Program-made: the position numbers and the translations under genes
Source: Asterias rubens
Lineage: Eukaryota > Echinodermata > Asteroidea > Forcipulatida > Asteriidae
Direction: 5' to 3'
NCBI RefSeq assembly: GCF_902459465.1
Contig: NC_047082.1
Span: 3,534,001 to 3,598,000, forward strand
DNA: 64,000 bases
The notes under the pieces: generated by a model
What the model saw: only the letters and a program-made list of their open reading frames with translations
What the model was told of the DNA's origin: nothing
Database searches by the model: none
Part shown: piece by piece, positions 44,601 to 54,743 of the stretch
How the letters are laid out: the number at the start of each line of letters is the position of its first letter
Position numbering within the stretch: the stretch's first letter is position 1

Positions 44601-47600
44601 ACAAGAAGGAGAAGCCTTCGACCCGTACATCCTTCTGGCCAACGCCGTGTCAAATATCATCTGCAAGGCGGTATACGGCAAGAGGTACGACTATGACGAC
44701 CCGAACTTTAAGCGGCTACTCCGGTCCATCTCCCGTAACATCCAACTGATCGGGGGGATGACGGGGTTCCTGCAGATCCTCCCCGGGGCACATTGGTTCG
44801 CGCGGTTCCTCCCGCCCGTGCGAGAACTTGGGAAGAATCTTCAACTCATCAGTGACTTTACCGCGGAGATTGTGAAAGAGCACCAGAAGGATTTCGATGG
44901 GGAGCACCCGCGGGATTTCATCGATGTGTACCTTAAAGAAATGGCGGCTGCGACGAGTGATGAGAGGTCTAAGATCAGGTTGAATGACATGTACGCAACG
45001 GTGGGGGATCTGTTTATTGCTGGGACTGAAGCAACGTCTACGACAGTTCGTTGGGGGATGCTGTACATGATGGCTAACCCAGAGATACAGCAAAAGGTAA
45101 GACGCAGTTTCACGGAAACAGTTGCTTATAGCGCGCATATCCGGCACTCAGTGACGCTCAAGGCGCTTTAACATTCAGTATTTTCCTGCAAGGTATGTGG
45201 GACTACATTTTAGTTATGAGACCTACTCCTTCAGCACCATGTAATGGTCTACAAGTTGCGCAATATAAAGACAATCAAACCAGGAGCACCGTGGAGAACC
45301 CCTTCTCTTTTTGATAAGTGTACTGGGTTCTTTTACGTGCGTGTGTCAATATTTATTGAGAAAATCTATACATACTTCATTTATCCAAGGTCAAAATGAG
45401 TTTTGTGATGCAATTAATTTTCCAACAGATAGAGTCCACAGTCTGTGAGAGTGTGTAAGCTACAAGTTTCTACCTCGCGTTAAAATGGTGTTAACATAAT
45501 CATCAAGGCCTGTTTGATACTCTTTCGGAGCGAAACAAATGAAAAGCTAACTTTTCTTTTTACAAAAATTTCATTTGACGGGTATGAAACTGACTTTGGT
45601 AACCCTTTCAACCCATTTTTATAAGGAGTCTGTTGGAAAATGAGTGGATCACTATCAAAAAATCTGAATTGAATGCAAAACGTGTCACGGTACCACTATT
45701 CAAATGTTTCAGTTGCCTTTGGTTTGGTTATTCTAACCTGTATTCTTTGGTGATTTTTGTTTTACTGTATGTAGATACAGCATGAGATGGATAGAGAAGT
45801 TGGCAGAGACCGTGAGCCCCGCATGTCCGATGCCGTCAACTTGCCCTACACCCAAGCCTGCATCAGCGAAATATTCCGCCTTGGCAATGTTGTACCACTC
45901 GGAGCACCACACAGGGCGTCACAAGACACCGTGCTCGGGGGATACCATGTCCCTAAAGGTAGCATGGTGTTTGCTAACATCGGGGCCATAGGTCTCGACG
46001 CAAATAAATTTCCGGAGCCAGAAAGATTCAACCCGGAAAGATTCTTGGACGAGGGTGGGAAGGTCATTAAAGGGGAGGACTTGATACCGTTTTCTACAGG
46101 TAAGAATAACATTTCAATATTGACCCAACCGTATTTTAATTGGGGGAAAAATTACTTTAAAGGCAGTGGACACTATTGGTAATTACTCAAAATATTTATT
46201 AGCACAGAACCTTACTTGGTAACGAGTAATGGGGAGAGGTTGGTATAGTATAAATCATTGTGAGAAATGGCTCCCTTTGAAGTGACGTAGTTTTCGAGAA
46301 AGAAGTAATTTTCAACGAATTTGATTTCAAGACCTCAGGTTTAGAATTTGAGGTCTCGAAATCAAGCATATGAAAGCACATAACTTCGTGTGACAAGGGT
46401 GTTTTTTCTTTTACAGTTATCTCTAAATTTTATGCATATGTTGAGATACACCAAATGAGAAGAATAGTGTCCACTGCCTTTAATTGGGAAAAAAAATGTT
46501 TGTAAATGCACTGTACACGTTTGGAAATTACTCAAAATACATATTGGCATAAAAACTTTCTTGGTATTGAGCAACGAAGAGATGTTGATAGTATAAGACA
46601 TTGTGAGAAACGACTCCCACTGAAGTAACGTAGTTTTTGAGAAAGATGTAATTTCTCATCAAAATAATAAAAGACTTCTGGCCAGAAGCCTTTTATTCCG
46701 ATCTGAAAGCACACTAACTTGTACAACAAGGGTGTTTTTTTCTTTCATCATTTTCTTGCAACTTCAACACCAATCGAGCCCAAATTTTCACAGGCTTGTC
46801 AATTGTAAGCGGAGATAAGGCAATGTAATCTTCATTTTTTAATTTTCAGCTTGGTAGCTACTAATCTGACTTTATCCGATAGTCAGTGCCGTTTCCGGGA
46901 TTAGTATAGAGGCCATAGTCATTAGATGATATTCAAAGGCACTGGTAATCAAAACAATTGCAAAAACTTACTTGGCAACGAGCAATGGAGAGCTGTTGAA
47001 AGTATAAATCATTGTGAGAAACAGCTCCCTCTGAAGAGGCAATTTCTCACTCAAATATTTAAATACTTGAGCTGAAGCCTTTTATTCTGAAAGCACACAA
47101 ATTAATAATTGTGCAACAAGGCTCTTTCATTATTCTCTTGCAACTTAAATGAGCGATTGAACCCAAATTTGCACAGGTTTATTATTAATGATACATATGG
47201 TGGTTGGTAACCTTTTTTTTTTTTTTGAGGGGGTGGGGGTAGCTATTTGATTTTGTGCTTACAGGAACACGTTGCCTCGGATCGATCGAGTTGGTCTTTG
47301 AAAAGCGTTTGAAACCGTTTGTTATAAAATGCATATTATGATTAGAAAGTTATTTTAAAAGTAGAATATAATGATCCAAACATGCCTCGAAATTGCACGG
47401 TTTTCCTTTTACGTCGTCGACTAACACGGTAGGCCATTTATTGGAGTCCAATTTTTGACTCCCGTATATGGCCGTGTTAGTTCGCGACTTAAAAGGAAAA
47501 CCGTGCAATTTTGAGGCATACTTGTGTGGATCATTATATTTTACTTTTAAAACACCTTTCTAACCATATGCAATCCATAACAAACGGTTTCAATCGCTCT

Positions 47601-48456
47601 TTAAAGACCAACTCGACCGATCCAAGGCAACGTGTTCCTTTAACTCAACATTTTTCCTATCGCCACATACTGTAGCATGCTTATGGTCAAGTATAAGCTT
47701 GCCTGGGAAAATGACGTGTGTAATTATCAGTACCAATCACGCCAGCATGGTAATCATAACCTCGATTTGCACATAATATTACAACATCGTTCTTCGATTA
47801 AAACTTGCGCAAGGAATAGTCACAATGACGGCCCTGCCACAAGTCAACCAGTCGGCTCTCTTTGTAGCAAGATTGCTTGGACTCGGATTGGCCAAATTAC
47901 CTCTTTACCCGTTGATATAAGACGACGGCAAAACAAAGAAACACAAAGCAGAAATGAGATTCGGGACTTTAGAATGTACACTTTATAAACAGAACCACTT
48001 TATGTCAGTGCTCTTCATAGCGGAGAGTGCATGGTTGTTCATCCTCGAGAATTAAGCGAATAGCCCCGACTGCATAGATGGTTTCCACATGACGTCATAG
48101 ACCGCCATCTTTGATGTTGTAAAACAATGGGAAGTGCACGCGTTGCGCACGACTCTCAACCAATGAAAGACATTCACGCGTGCACGTTTCATCAAAGATG
48201 GCGGACAATGCAAGGGGTCTATTGTGATTTAGCCTGACAAAAGAGATTCACGTTATTGTGCACCATTTCAGGTCACCGGATGTGCATCGGGGAGCAAATG
48301 TCCAAGACAGAAATGTTTGTCTTCTTCACTCGCCTCATCCATCGATTCACCTTCAAGAAACCAGAGGATTCGCCACCAATCTCCTTCAAGGCAGTGGCTG
48401 GGGTCACACTCTCGCCTCTCCCATTTAAATTATGTGCCATTCCTCGTGACAACTGA
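41651..48456 (+). CDS. Cytochrome P450, CYP2-clan type, copy B
   Basis: Five exons, 41651-41832, 43351-43508, 44459-45096, 45775-46099 and 48272-48456, close in frame to 495 residues. The motifs run as follows: an N-terminal membrane anchor (LAFVVFGAAAVLAFII), the hinge APPNHPPIP (Pro-rich but without the usual PPGP), AWKAQRR, AGTEATSTT (I-helix, 301-309), EIFR (358-361, ExxR), PERF, and a canonical haem loop PFSTGHRMCIG with Cys439. A membrane-bound monooxygenase is expected and the substrate is unknown. Intron positions and phases equal those of copy A (2, 1, 1) except for the phase-0 intron after K326, which copy A lacks. Together with the similar sequence this points to an old duplication followed by inversion. 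Introns hold many MITEs. Confidence 0.94.
42210..42370 (-). mobile_element. Retroelement 3'-tail-like sequence
   Basis: 'attattattggtttatttac' followed by 'gcagccagaggctgaactgc' resembles the reverse-complemented tail at 20075-20340. Confidence 0.4.
42408..42560 (-). repeat. Dispersed repeat 'GGCACCAAGGCAA' family, reverse
   Basis: It shares 'ggaggcaacgaaggcagttgcc' and 'gccttggtgccctt'-type blocks with 8195-8340. Confidence 0.6.
43517..43901 (-). mobile_element. TTAA-MITE subfamily A, copy A7, 8 bp from a splice donor
   Basis: Complete TTAA-bounded copy beginning 8 bp after the exon 2 boundary of P450 copy B. The donor reads GAAG|GTAAGATT and then the TTAA. Confidence 0.85.
43917..44212 (+). 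mobile_element. TTAA-MITE fragment, opposite orientation
   Basis: It runs directly after A7 with the reverse polarity. The left terminus and central hairpin are deleted ('gaatttgatttcatctgaaag'). Confidence 0.7.
45226..45345 (-). mobile_element. tRNA-Leu SINE fragment
   Basis: 'accccttctctttttgataag' and 'gtgtactgggttctttta' match the body of 20985-21320. Confidence 0.65.
46157..46483 (+). mobile_element. TTAA-MITE subfamily A, copy A8, internally deleted
   Basis: Both TTAA-bounded ends are present, but about 55 bp are missing near the right end ('atgagaagaatagtgtcc'). Confidence 0.8.
46507..46800 (+). mobile_element. TTAA-MITE subfamily B, copy B6
   Basis: It contains the perfect 14-bp palindrome CTTCTGGCCAGAAG at 46675-46688 in its centre. 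The ends are decayed. Confidence 0.75.
46934..47200 (+). mobile_element. TTAA-MITE subfamily B, copy B7
   Basis: The blocks 'acttggcaacgagcaatgg' and 'gaaagcacacaaatt' are in subfamily B order. The right end is lost. Confidence 0.7.
47263..47640. mobile_element. 375-bp full foldback element, complete copy G1
   Basis: The ends AGGAACACGTTGCC and GGCAACGTGTTCCT are exact inverses, and the two ~175-bp arms remain similar through 'tgcacggttttccttttac' to the centre. The whole element could form one long hairpin. It lies in the last intron of P450 copy B. Confidence 0.85.
48085..48210. repeat. CRE/YY1-motif repeat, copy L2, with inverted arms
   Basis: TGACGTCA at 48090-48097 and CCGCCATCTT at 48102-48111 face AAGATGGCGG at 48195-48204. 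This gives a hairpin-like element ending about 60 bp before the last exon of P450 copy B. Confidence 0.65.
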
Positions 48457-48990
48457 ACTGCCAGTACGCCACAGAGGAAGGGCAACAACAACCGGAGTCA
48501 GTGACGAGCGACTGTGCATTGGTTTCCAAGAAACTCTATCAAATTATTTACAAATTTATTACTTCCAATTCTTGCATTTTGTTGTAATTGTGGATAATTT
48601 TGGAGAGGGTTACTTATTTTAAACAGTGTCAGTACAACCGTGGAGGAAGGACAACAACCAGAAACGGTGATAAAAATACTGTACATTACTTTCCAAGAAA
48701 CATTAACACAATTTATTTACAAATCGAGTTCACTACTTCTTCCAGTTCTTGCATTATGTTGGAACTTTAGGAAGGGTAACTTATTTTCAATTTTCTATTG
48801 TACATAAACCAACAGTGTGTAAAGTAAGTTTGAAATGTCAGTGCAACCATGGAGGAAGGGCAGCATCAATAGCCGGAGTCAGTGCTACAAATACGAGAGA
48901 CTGTTCTTTGGTTTCGATTATCACAATTTATTTACACAATTGTCGAGTTTATTACTTACAGCCTTGAGAAGGGTAACTTATTTTCAAATT
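48457..48990 (+). repeat. Three diverged tandem units in the P450 B 3' flank
   Basis: Units starting at about 48457, 48628 and 48836 each contain 'cagt..aac..ggaggaagg', 'gagact-/gcattggttt', 'atttatttacaaat' and end 'gg..gggtaacttattttcaa'. They begin right at the stop codon of P450 copy B, so the 3' UTR is probably built from them. Confidence 0.75.
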
Positions 48991-49009
48991 TCTATACACC
49001 AACTAACGG

Positions 49010-49337
49010 TGTTCTTACTTTGTGTATCTCAACATTATGCATAAAATAACAAACCTGTGAAAATTTGAGCTCAATTGGTCGTCGAAGTTGCGAGATAATA
49101 ATGAAAGAAAAAACACCCTTGCCACACGAAGTTGTGTGCTTTCAGATGCTTGATTTCGAGAACTCGAAATCAAATTCGTGGAGAATTACTTCTTTCTTGA
49201 AAACTACGTTACTTCAGAAGGAGCCATTTCTCACAATGTTTTATACTATCAACACATCTCCATTGCTTGTTACCAAGTAAAGTTTTGATTTTTATGCTAA
49301 TGTTTATTTTGAGTAATTACCAATAGTGTCCACTGCA
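49010..49337 (-). mobile_element. TTAA-MITE subfamily A, copy A9
   Basis: Reverse orientation. It lacks the first ~50 bp and has a shortened central hairpin ('gatttcgagaactcgaaatc'). Confidence 0.75.
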
Positions 49338-49530
49338 TGAATGGATGCTTAAACAATGACTATTCTGAACAATCATGTGGGTATTGCGTTAACTCGCCAG
49401 GAACCGTAGATACTGGCATTCTGATGGCAGACTTAACAGCCAATCAGATGAATAAGCAATGTATTGAATATTCATAACTCTTTCCGCAATCACATTCCTC
49501 CATCCGGTAATTGCTTATGTGGTCATGATT

Positions 49531-49652
49531 AGAATGATATGGGGCGAGGGTGGCGTGATGTTAAATGATAAAAGTCAGGGCATGGTCATTTAGAATGATA
49601 CGGGGCGAGGGTGGCGTGATGTTGAATGATAAAAGTCAGGGCATGGTCATTG
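49531..49652 (+). repeat. 61-bp tandem duplication
   Basis: AGAATGATATGGGGCGAGGG starts at 49531 and its near-identical repeat at 49592. The two units differ at only a few positions, so the duplication is recent. Confidence 0.9.
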
Positions 49653-50177
49653 GGCGCCATAGTATCTGTCAGCCTGGCTTTGGTGGTTCACATCACGTCT
49701 GTGACTATATCTACATTTTGGAAGTTTGTTTTTAATTTGTTATTAAACCAGTTTATATGTACTAAGAAGGAGTTACGCCGCCCGCCCTGTGTATGATGTG
49801 TGTTTCCCACTTTCCCCATGTCTATTTATAAGAGCCATCTGGAGAATGTCGAGGGTTTGAATCCCACCAAACCAACCAACCAAATAAACATTAAACAAGT
49901 GCTATTCACAAGGCATCAATTTAACTGGGTCCCTTGCTTAATTTTACCATGGTTGTAAAATGTAGCTATGTTTGACAAGATTTTTGCAAGAAAACTTGGA
50001 CAATAGAATTTTTTTTTTGTCCTTTCACAGGTGGTACATTTTGTAAAATTTGACAACCTCAGCAAGGTATCCTTGCTAACGTGTGAAAGGGGCTTAACAA
50101 ACAAGAAGTGCTGTTGGGGATAGTTAAGAGGTTAACTTTTATCTCCAATTATCTTTTACTATTCGAAGAAAGACACT

Positions 50178-50820
50178 GACTGGTTTTGATACCTTTGGTT
50201 GATCAAGTTTTGGGCCAGGACATGGACCCCTACTCGTTTTGAATGAAGATGTATTTATGCTGTGTTATTTACCTGTAGAAGTTTCAGCTTAATTAGTCAT
50301 CAAGTTGTTGAGAAAAAGTGAAAATCACACAGAGCAACGTTTTCAGGAGAGTCGCGTAAATCGCGTAATACAAATGTTCGTGAAATTATTAAATGTTCTT
50401 TATCCCCGATGCAAATTTAACATTTATTATATCGTTGCGGTACCCGCTGCCAAAAACAAAGGATTCGAACTGCCTCTAGCTACCGGGCAATCTCGGTAGT
50501 CTAGTTGGTAAGACACTGCTCTAGATTGTAAGGGTCGTGGGTTCGAATCCCACCCGAGTAATAAGCCTGTGAATTTGTTCACATGACTCTTATGGGTAAA
50601 ACCAAAATTAATATTCTTTATCCCCGATGCAAATTTAACATCTATTGATTAGGTCGTGAAATTGTTTTACTCATTTCTCAAAAACAGCACATCAGCAAGA
50701 AATGTTTTAAGAGAAGCTTTCTAACATCATTATCTTCAAACCGTGCAAGTTGAATGAAGTTTAAGCTTTATGTAAATTGGACGTATAAGTTGTGTTCATT
50801 GTGTCTGAACTAACGAGATA
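50178..50820 (+). repeat. ~380-bp dispersed repeat, copy C3, split by an insertion
   Basis: Colinear with 29566-29930 except for the 266-bp insert at 50388-50653. Confidence 0.75.
50388..50653 (+). mobile_element. Composite element: terminal direct repeats around opposed tRNA-like sequences
   Basis: TCGTGAAATT at 50078+300 (50078 is not meant; the positions are 50378-50387) and 50654-50663 is a 10-bp target duplication inside the C repeat. The insert has ~43-bp terminal direct repeats (50388-50430 and 50607-50651) sharing TTCTTTATCCCCGATGCAAA. Between them are a tRNA-like head (A-box-like TAGTCTAGTTGG, B-box GGTTCGAATCC, about 50491-50561) and, upstream, an antisense B-box-like GGATTCGAACTG at 50461-50472. 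CTACCGGGCAATCTCGGTAG joins the two as a palindrome. Confidence 0.7.
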
Positions 50821-51186
50821 GCCTGACCCGCAAGTTGCCTGTTGTATCCGTTAGTGATCGTCCCCGAGGACATGAGACCTTGGGCTGACAGTAAACACAT
50901 TATAAGATCTTCTTATTTAAACAACCAACGAAATTTGCGGGTTAGAAGTTCAAACAAGTTCAAGTGTTAGCCCGCAGGTGCAAGGGCATTTTACACCTCT
51001 GGTTCAAAACAAAACGAGCTCACATGACGACTGGTACAGAAGAGAGTGAAAAAACAGCTACACATCATGAAAAGATATCTAGTCATCACTTTATGTAACT
51101 TGTGCGCGTCTGATTTATACATCAAAGTGAATTTGCAAAAACAGTCATCAACACATAAAGTTTAACCCAAAGCAAGCTGGGTTGAA

Positions 51187-51565
51187 ATGGAAGTCACTCG
51201 AATTCATTATACATTGGTATTAGTTTCTCGCAACCGAACCTCAATGTATAAAAACAACCTTGTTCAGCGTGGGGTTGCATACTGGAATAATTTGGATGGT
51301 GCTGTTAAATCTGCAACCACTCTACCTGTATTTTGTCCTATGTTCATGTTACCGTACCTTGGCAGTACCAAATGTGTGTCTGTCCATAGGTTAGGGAACA
51401 AAAGTATCTCGCTTAACCTTATACCTTAATGTTGTCTTTAAATTGCTGCTTATTGACCATTGTGTATCTACCCATACATTGCTTTTGTAATTTCGACATA
51501 AATGTGCGTTATTGTATTATTCTATTGTGACATCATTGACAAATAAAAAACTGAATGAATTGGTG
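51187..51565 (+). pseudogene. 3' end of a non-LTR retrotransposon (RT C-terminus and tail)
   Basis: The frame 51187-51429 includes R-N-R-T-S-M-Y-K-N-N then R-G-V-A-Y-W-N-N-L, close to the C-terminal 'W-N-x-L-P' segment common in LINE reverse transcriptases. It is followed by ~110 bp of 3' UTR and a tail, AATAAAAAACTGAATGAATT. The rest of the element is missing (5' truncated). Confidence 0.6.
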
Positions 51566-51718
51566 AACATGACCAATAGTATGATGGTACATGCATGTTA
51601 TCAAAACATTAGTTGATTTTGTCTCGACTTGGTGACCCTGTTCTTTTGTATTAGAAACCGTTAGAGGGCGCTATACATGGACTGTTTTGGAGGCCGCGCA
51701 AGGACTAGGCAAGTCTAC

Positions 51719-51763
51719 ACATCTGGATCGTTGATCCACACATCTGGATCGTTGATCCAGATG
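51719..51763. repeat. 21-bp duplication ending in a perfect hairpin
   Basis: ACATCTGGATCGTTGATCC occurs twice in tandem. The second copy continues into CAGATG, giving CATCTGGATC-GTT-GATCCAGATG at 51741-51763. Confidence 0.85.
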
Positions 51764-52380
51764 TTTGTGAGATACAGATATCTCTTCTTCAATAATTCGT
51801 GTTGCGGACAGTAATTCATGTAAAAGGCGACAGCTCAACAAAACCAAAATAACATCACTTACGGATACTTAACCAAAATCCATAAAAAGTTACATGAAAA
51901 CAACAAGAACAGTTGGTCGGAATGCTGTGTTTCAAATGATAATTATTCCCCTTTATTCAGTTTAATATCAATTTCAGAAACATATTTTAATAATATTTTT
52001 ATGCTACAATTGCTTTTATTTTTATTATAAAAAAACACTATAAATTATGAAATAATTCTTGTAATCAACATTTATTCTAGGCAGTATTTTACATTTGCAT
52101 CCTCTCACAAGAACAAATGAAGCAGCTAGTCTGTTGCCGCCACTTTTGAGACCAACAATGAAAAAAAAAGCAAGTGGCCAGAAATAGTAATCTTAAGGCA
52201 ACCATCTGAAAGAGTAAACCTATACAAAATATGATATGATAAATATTGATATCTGAAACAAAAAGTCGCAAAAACAAAAAGTCGCATCCCCTTAAGGTGA
52301 TCCCCTGGCTGCCGCTTCCCAGGTTGTATCTTAATTTGGGTGTGATCCCTTGCTACACCTTGTATGGCTTCTGACTGGCA

Positions 52381-52515
52381 CCCCCGAACAAACAAATGGA
52401 CAAAATAGGGACACCGCCAACATAGGGCTAGATAGCTCAGTTGGTAGAGCGCTGGCACGTTAATCCGGAGGTCGTTGGTTCGAATCCCACTCTAGTCAAT
52501 TCTTTGTTCAACCCC
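52381..52515 (+). mobile_element. ~135-bp tRNA-like SINE, second copy
   Basis: About 90% like 21431-21564, with tRNA-like core 52426-52498 (TAGCTCAGTTGG, GGTTCGAATCCC), GAACAAA at 52386-52392 and TTTGTTC at 52503-52509. No clear target duplication. The anticodon-loop position reads ACGTTAA, lacking the universal T33, which argues against a functional tRNA. Confidence 0.75.
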
Positions 52516-52598
52516 AAAAATCATTCCTATAAAAAATCATCAAAAATTACAATGAGATTATACTTAAGCAGCACCTCTTAGTAATAAATTGATAAAAA

Positions 52599-52604
52599 TT
52601 TATT
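52599..52604 (-). promoter_or_regulatory. Candidate polyadenylation signal of FAHD1
   Basis: AATAAA on the minus strand, about 295 nt after the FAHD1 stop and beyond the two inverted repeats at 52613-52860. Confidence 0.45.
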
Positions 52605-52612
52605 TGAGTTAA

Positions 52613-52750
52613 CCTCCACCTGTGACGTCATGCAATTCTTCCAGCGCTCCATTATTTTGATTAAATGGCGCGATGGCCAACTTTATCAGGCCATGTGTGC
52701 GAAATAATGGAGCACTGGAACAATATAGCATGACGTCACATTTGGAGGTT
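52613..52750. repeat. Foldback element with TGACGTCA ends
   Basis: The ends AACCTCCA..GTGACGTCATGC and GCATGACGTCAC..TGGAGGTT are inverted, as are the inner 'gcgctccattatttt' and 'aataatggagc'. About 138 bp in total. Confidence 0.85.
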
Positions 52751-52755
52751 AAGTC

Positions 52756-52860
52756 ACATAATGCCCTTGGTGTACGCGCCATTTGTGGGATGGGAATGTT
52801 GACCCCAGGCTTTGCCCTTGGCCATTCCTACCCACGAATGGCGCGCACCTCTAGCATTAT
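52756..52860. repeat. Second foldback element in tandem
   Basis: 'gtacgcgccatttgtggg' and 'cccacgaatggcgcgcac' are the core arms, and the symmetry extends to 'cataatg' and 'cattat'. It sits between the previous foldback and the FAHD1 stop codon. Confidence 0.8.
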
Positions 52861-52897
52861 CTTAAAGGTATTTTGTCAAAACATAATAATTAAGGTT

Positions 52898-54743
52898 CTA
52901 CATATCAGCAACTGTAAACGAAATGTTCAGTTTATCTGTCGTAGACGAGTTCTCTCTGAGACCACACGTGATTATGTCACCACTGGACACTGGTCCGACA
53001 CCAGCAGGTGTCCCAGTCAGTATAAGGTCCCCTTCTTGAAGTGTGATGTACTTGCTGATGTAACTCAGCAAAGTGGGGATAGTAAAGATCATGTCTTTGG
53101 TGTTACCGTCCTGTCGCATCTCCCCATTGACTTTCAGCCAAAGCTGGAGATTTTGAGGGTCAGGTATTTTCTCCTTGGCGAGAAAACCACTCACAGGGCA
53201 AGAGGTGTCGAACATCTTCGCTAATGTCCACGGCGCTCCTTTCTTCTTGATGGCGTCCTGAAAGTCCCTGGCCGTCATGTCTAGAGCGAGGGCGTAACCG
53301 CCCACATGGTCCATTGCCGAGGACTCGGAGATGTTGTTACCAGGTTGTGATATGACCACACCCAGTTCAACTTCATGGTGAAGATTTTTACATCCGGGCG
53401 GGGCCTGTTGATAGACAGTGATGCAACATTAACAAAAGGATAAATATCTCATCTTTGGCCTGATAAATAAAAACACAACCCCCAAGACTGATGCTGTGCT
53501 CTTAGAATATGATTTCTGTTTGAAGGCACTGGACACTATTGGTAATTGTCAAAGACCAGACTTCTCACTTGGTGTATCTCAACATATGCATAAAATAACA
53601 AACCTGTGAAAATTTGAGCTCATTTGGACATCAAAACTGCGAGATAATAATGAAAGAAAAAACACCCTTGTCACACGAAGTTGTCTGCTTCCATATGCTT
53701 GATTTCGAGGCCTTCAGCACCTCAGCAAGACATTTTTTAAGGGAAGCTTTCTACCATCATTATCTTCAAACTGTGCGAGTTTAATGTCAATCTGTGGACG
53801 TTGTGTTTTGTGTCCTACAAAAAGTACCCAGCAGACCCTTTAAGTTACCACAAAACTCAACCCCAAATATAATTTGTTTACAATTCTTACTTGAATAGGA
53901 GTGCCTTCAGTGATGAAAGCCGTGGTTGGCTTTAGGAAGATGAGTGGTTCTGAGGGCAGAGGGTTTCCTAGCTCTGAGGCATGGGCCCTGTGAGAGAATA
54001 CAAGAAGACAACTCAAAGTGATTTAATTGTAAGTAAATATTTTTGTGGTATTAAAATGGTAAAAATATATATTCATAAAAAATACCCCAGACAGTTTCTC
54101 TACTCCTTTTGGAGGAGAGCGCGTCACGTGGGGGTGTTTAAACCTTTGATAATGACCAGCTGGAGCTGTTTATAACGAGCTGGCTTCCGCGTGTCGGGCG
54201 CGCAAGATTATCACGCAGAATGCAATTCATAGCTATAAGAAAACAGTCTGAAAGCTGTTAAGCAGAAAATACTGCATAGCAAATTTCTATGCTAAGCAAA
54301 AAATGGGTGGGGCACCAAAGCCACCAGTCAATCAATGTTACAAAGAGTCAAAACTTTAAATGTTTTTTCGGCGGGCAACCAGTTTCTGCTAAAAGTAATA
54401 TTTTTCTATGCTTAGCAAATTTTTGTGCTTGCAAGCTTAGATAAGAGGGAGAAGAAAATGTATAATGCAACAGAGACTGGCGCCCCTGTAAGTAAGAAAA
54501 CCGTCATGTGAATCGGATGATCATGAACTCTCAACGTAAATGAACGTAATCTGGACTGGTTTGTAAATCATGCCTGAGAGAAAAAAGCGGGAGTGAATGC
54601 ATTTGATCAGGTAATTTAAGCAACATCCAATCTTTATAATAATAGAACGTAACGAATAAATCTGTTTCTTACGCGTAATTTCGACCAACGCAGACAATCT
54701 TGCGACCAGTTTCCACGAAACGAGACAAATTGGAAGTCGCCAT
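52898..54743 (-). CDS. FAHD1: FAHD1, acylpyruvase / oxaloacetate decarboxylase
   Basis: Three exons, 54743-54673, 53987-53891 and 53404-52898, give 224 residues, the usual length of vertebrate FAHD1. The family hydrolyses acylpyruvates and decarboxylates oxaloacetate in mitochondria and cytosol. Conserved elements are KIVCVGRNYA at the N-terminus, the catalytic His26/Glu29 pair (HxxE), metal ligands in HHEVELG and LDMTARD, the lysine in PWTLAK, and TGTPAGVGP. The start at 54743 was chosen by alignment with the short vertebrate N-terminus. The frame is open to an upstream ATG at 54851, which would add 36 residues. The region downstream of the stop contains two foldback repeats. Confidence 0.95.
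53524..53717 (-). mobile_element. TTAA-MITE subfamily A half copy, A10
   Basis: The left half only, ending inside the central hairpin arm (GATTTCGAG), where it is fused to a C-family repeat. It lies in FAHD1 intron 2. Confidence 0.75.
53718..53845 (+). repeat. C-family repeat, 3' third
   Basis: It begins 'cagcacctcagcaagaca' and ends 'tacaaaaagtaccc', matching the end of 29566-29930. Confidence 0.65.

Noticed and set aside
44716-45147. 143-codon minus-strand ORF
   Set aside because: Antisense of P450 copy B exon 3. The plus strand carries the conserved motifs.
33356-48456. The two P450 loci as one gene with an inverted segment
   Set aside because: Each locus has its own start, all motifs, own haem exon and stop on one strand, and closes in frame independently.
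50491-50561. Functional tRNA gene
   Set aside because: No sound anticodon arm, imperfect acceptor stem, and inside a mobile insertion.
52673-53224. 183-codon plus-strand ORF
   Set aside because: It is the antisense shadow of the FAHD1 last exon, which has full family conservation on the other strand.
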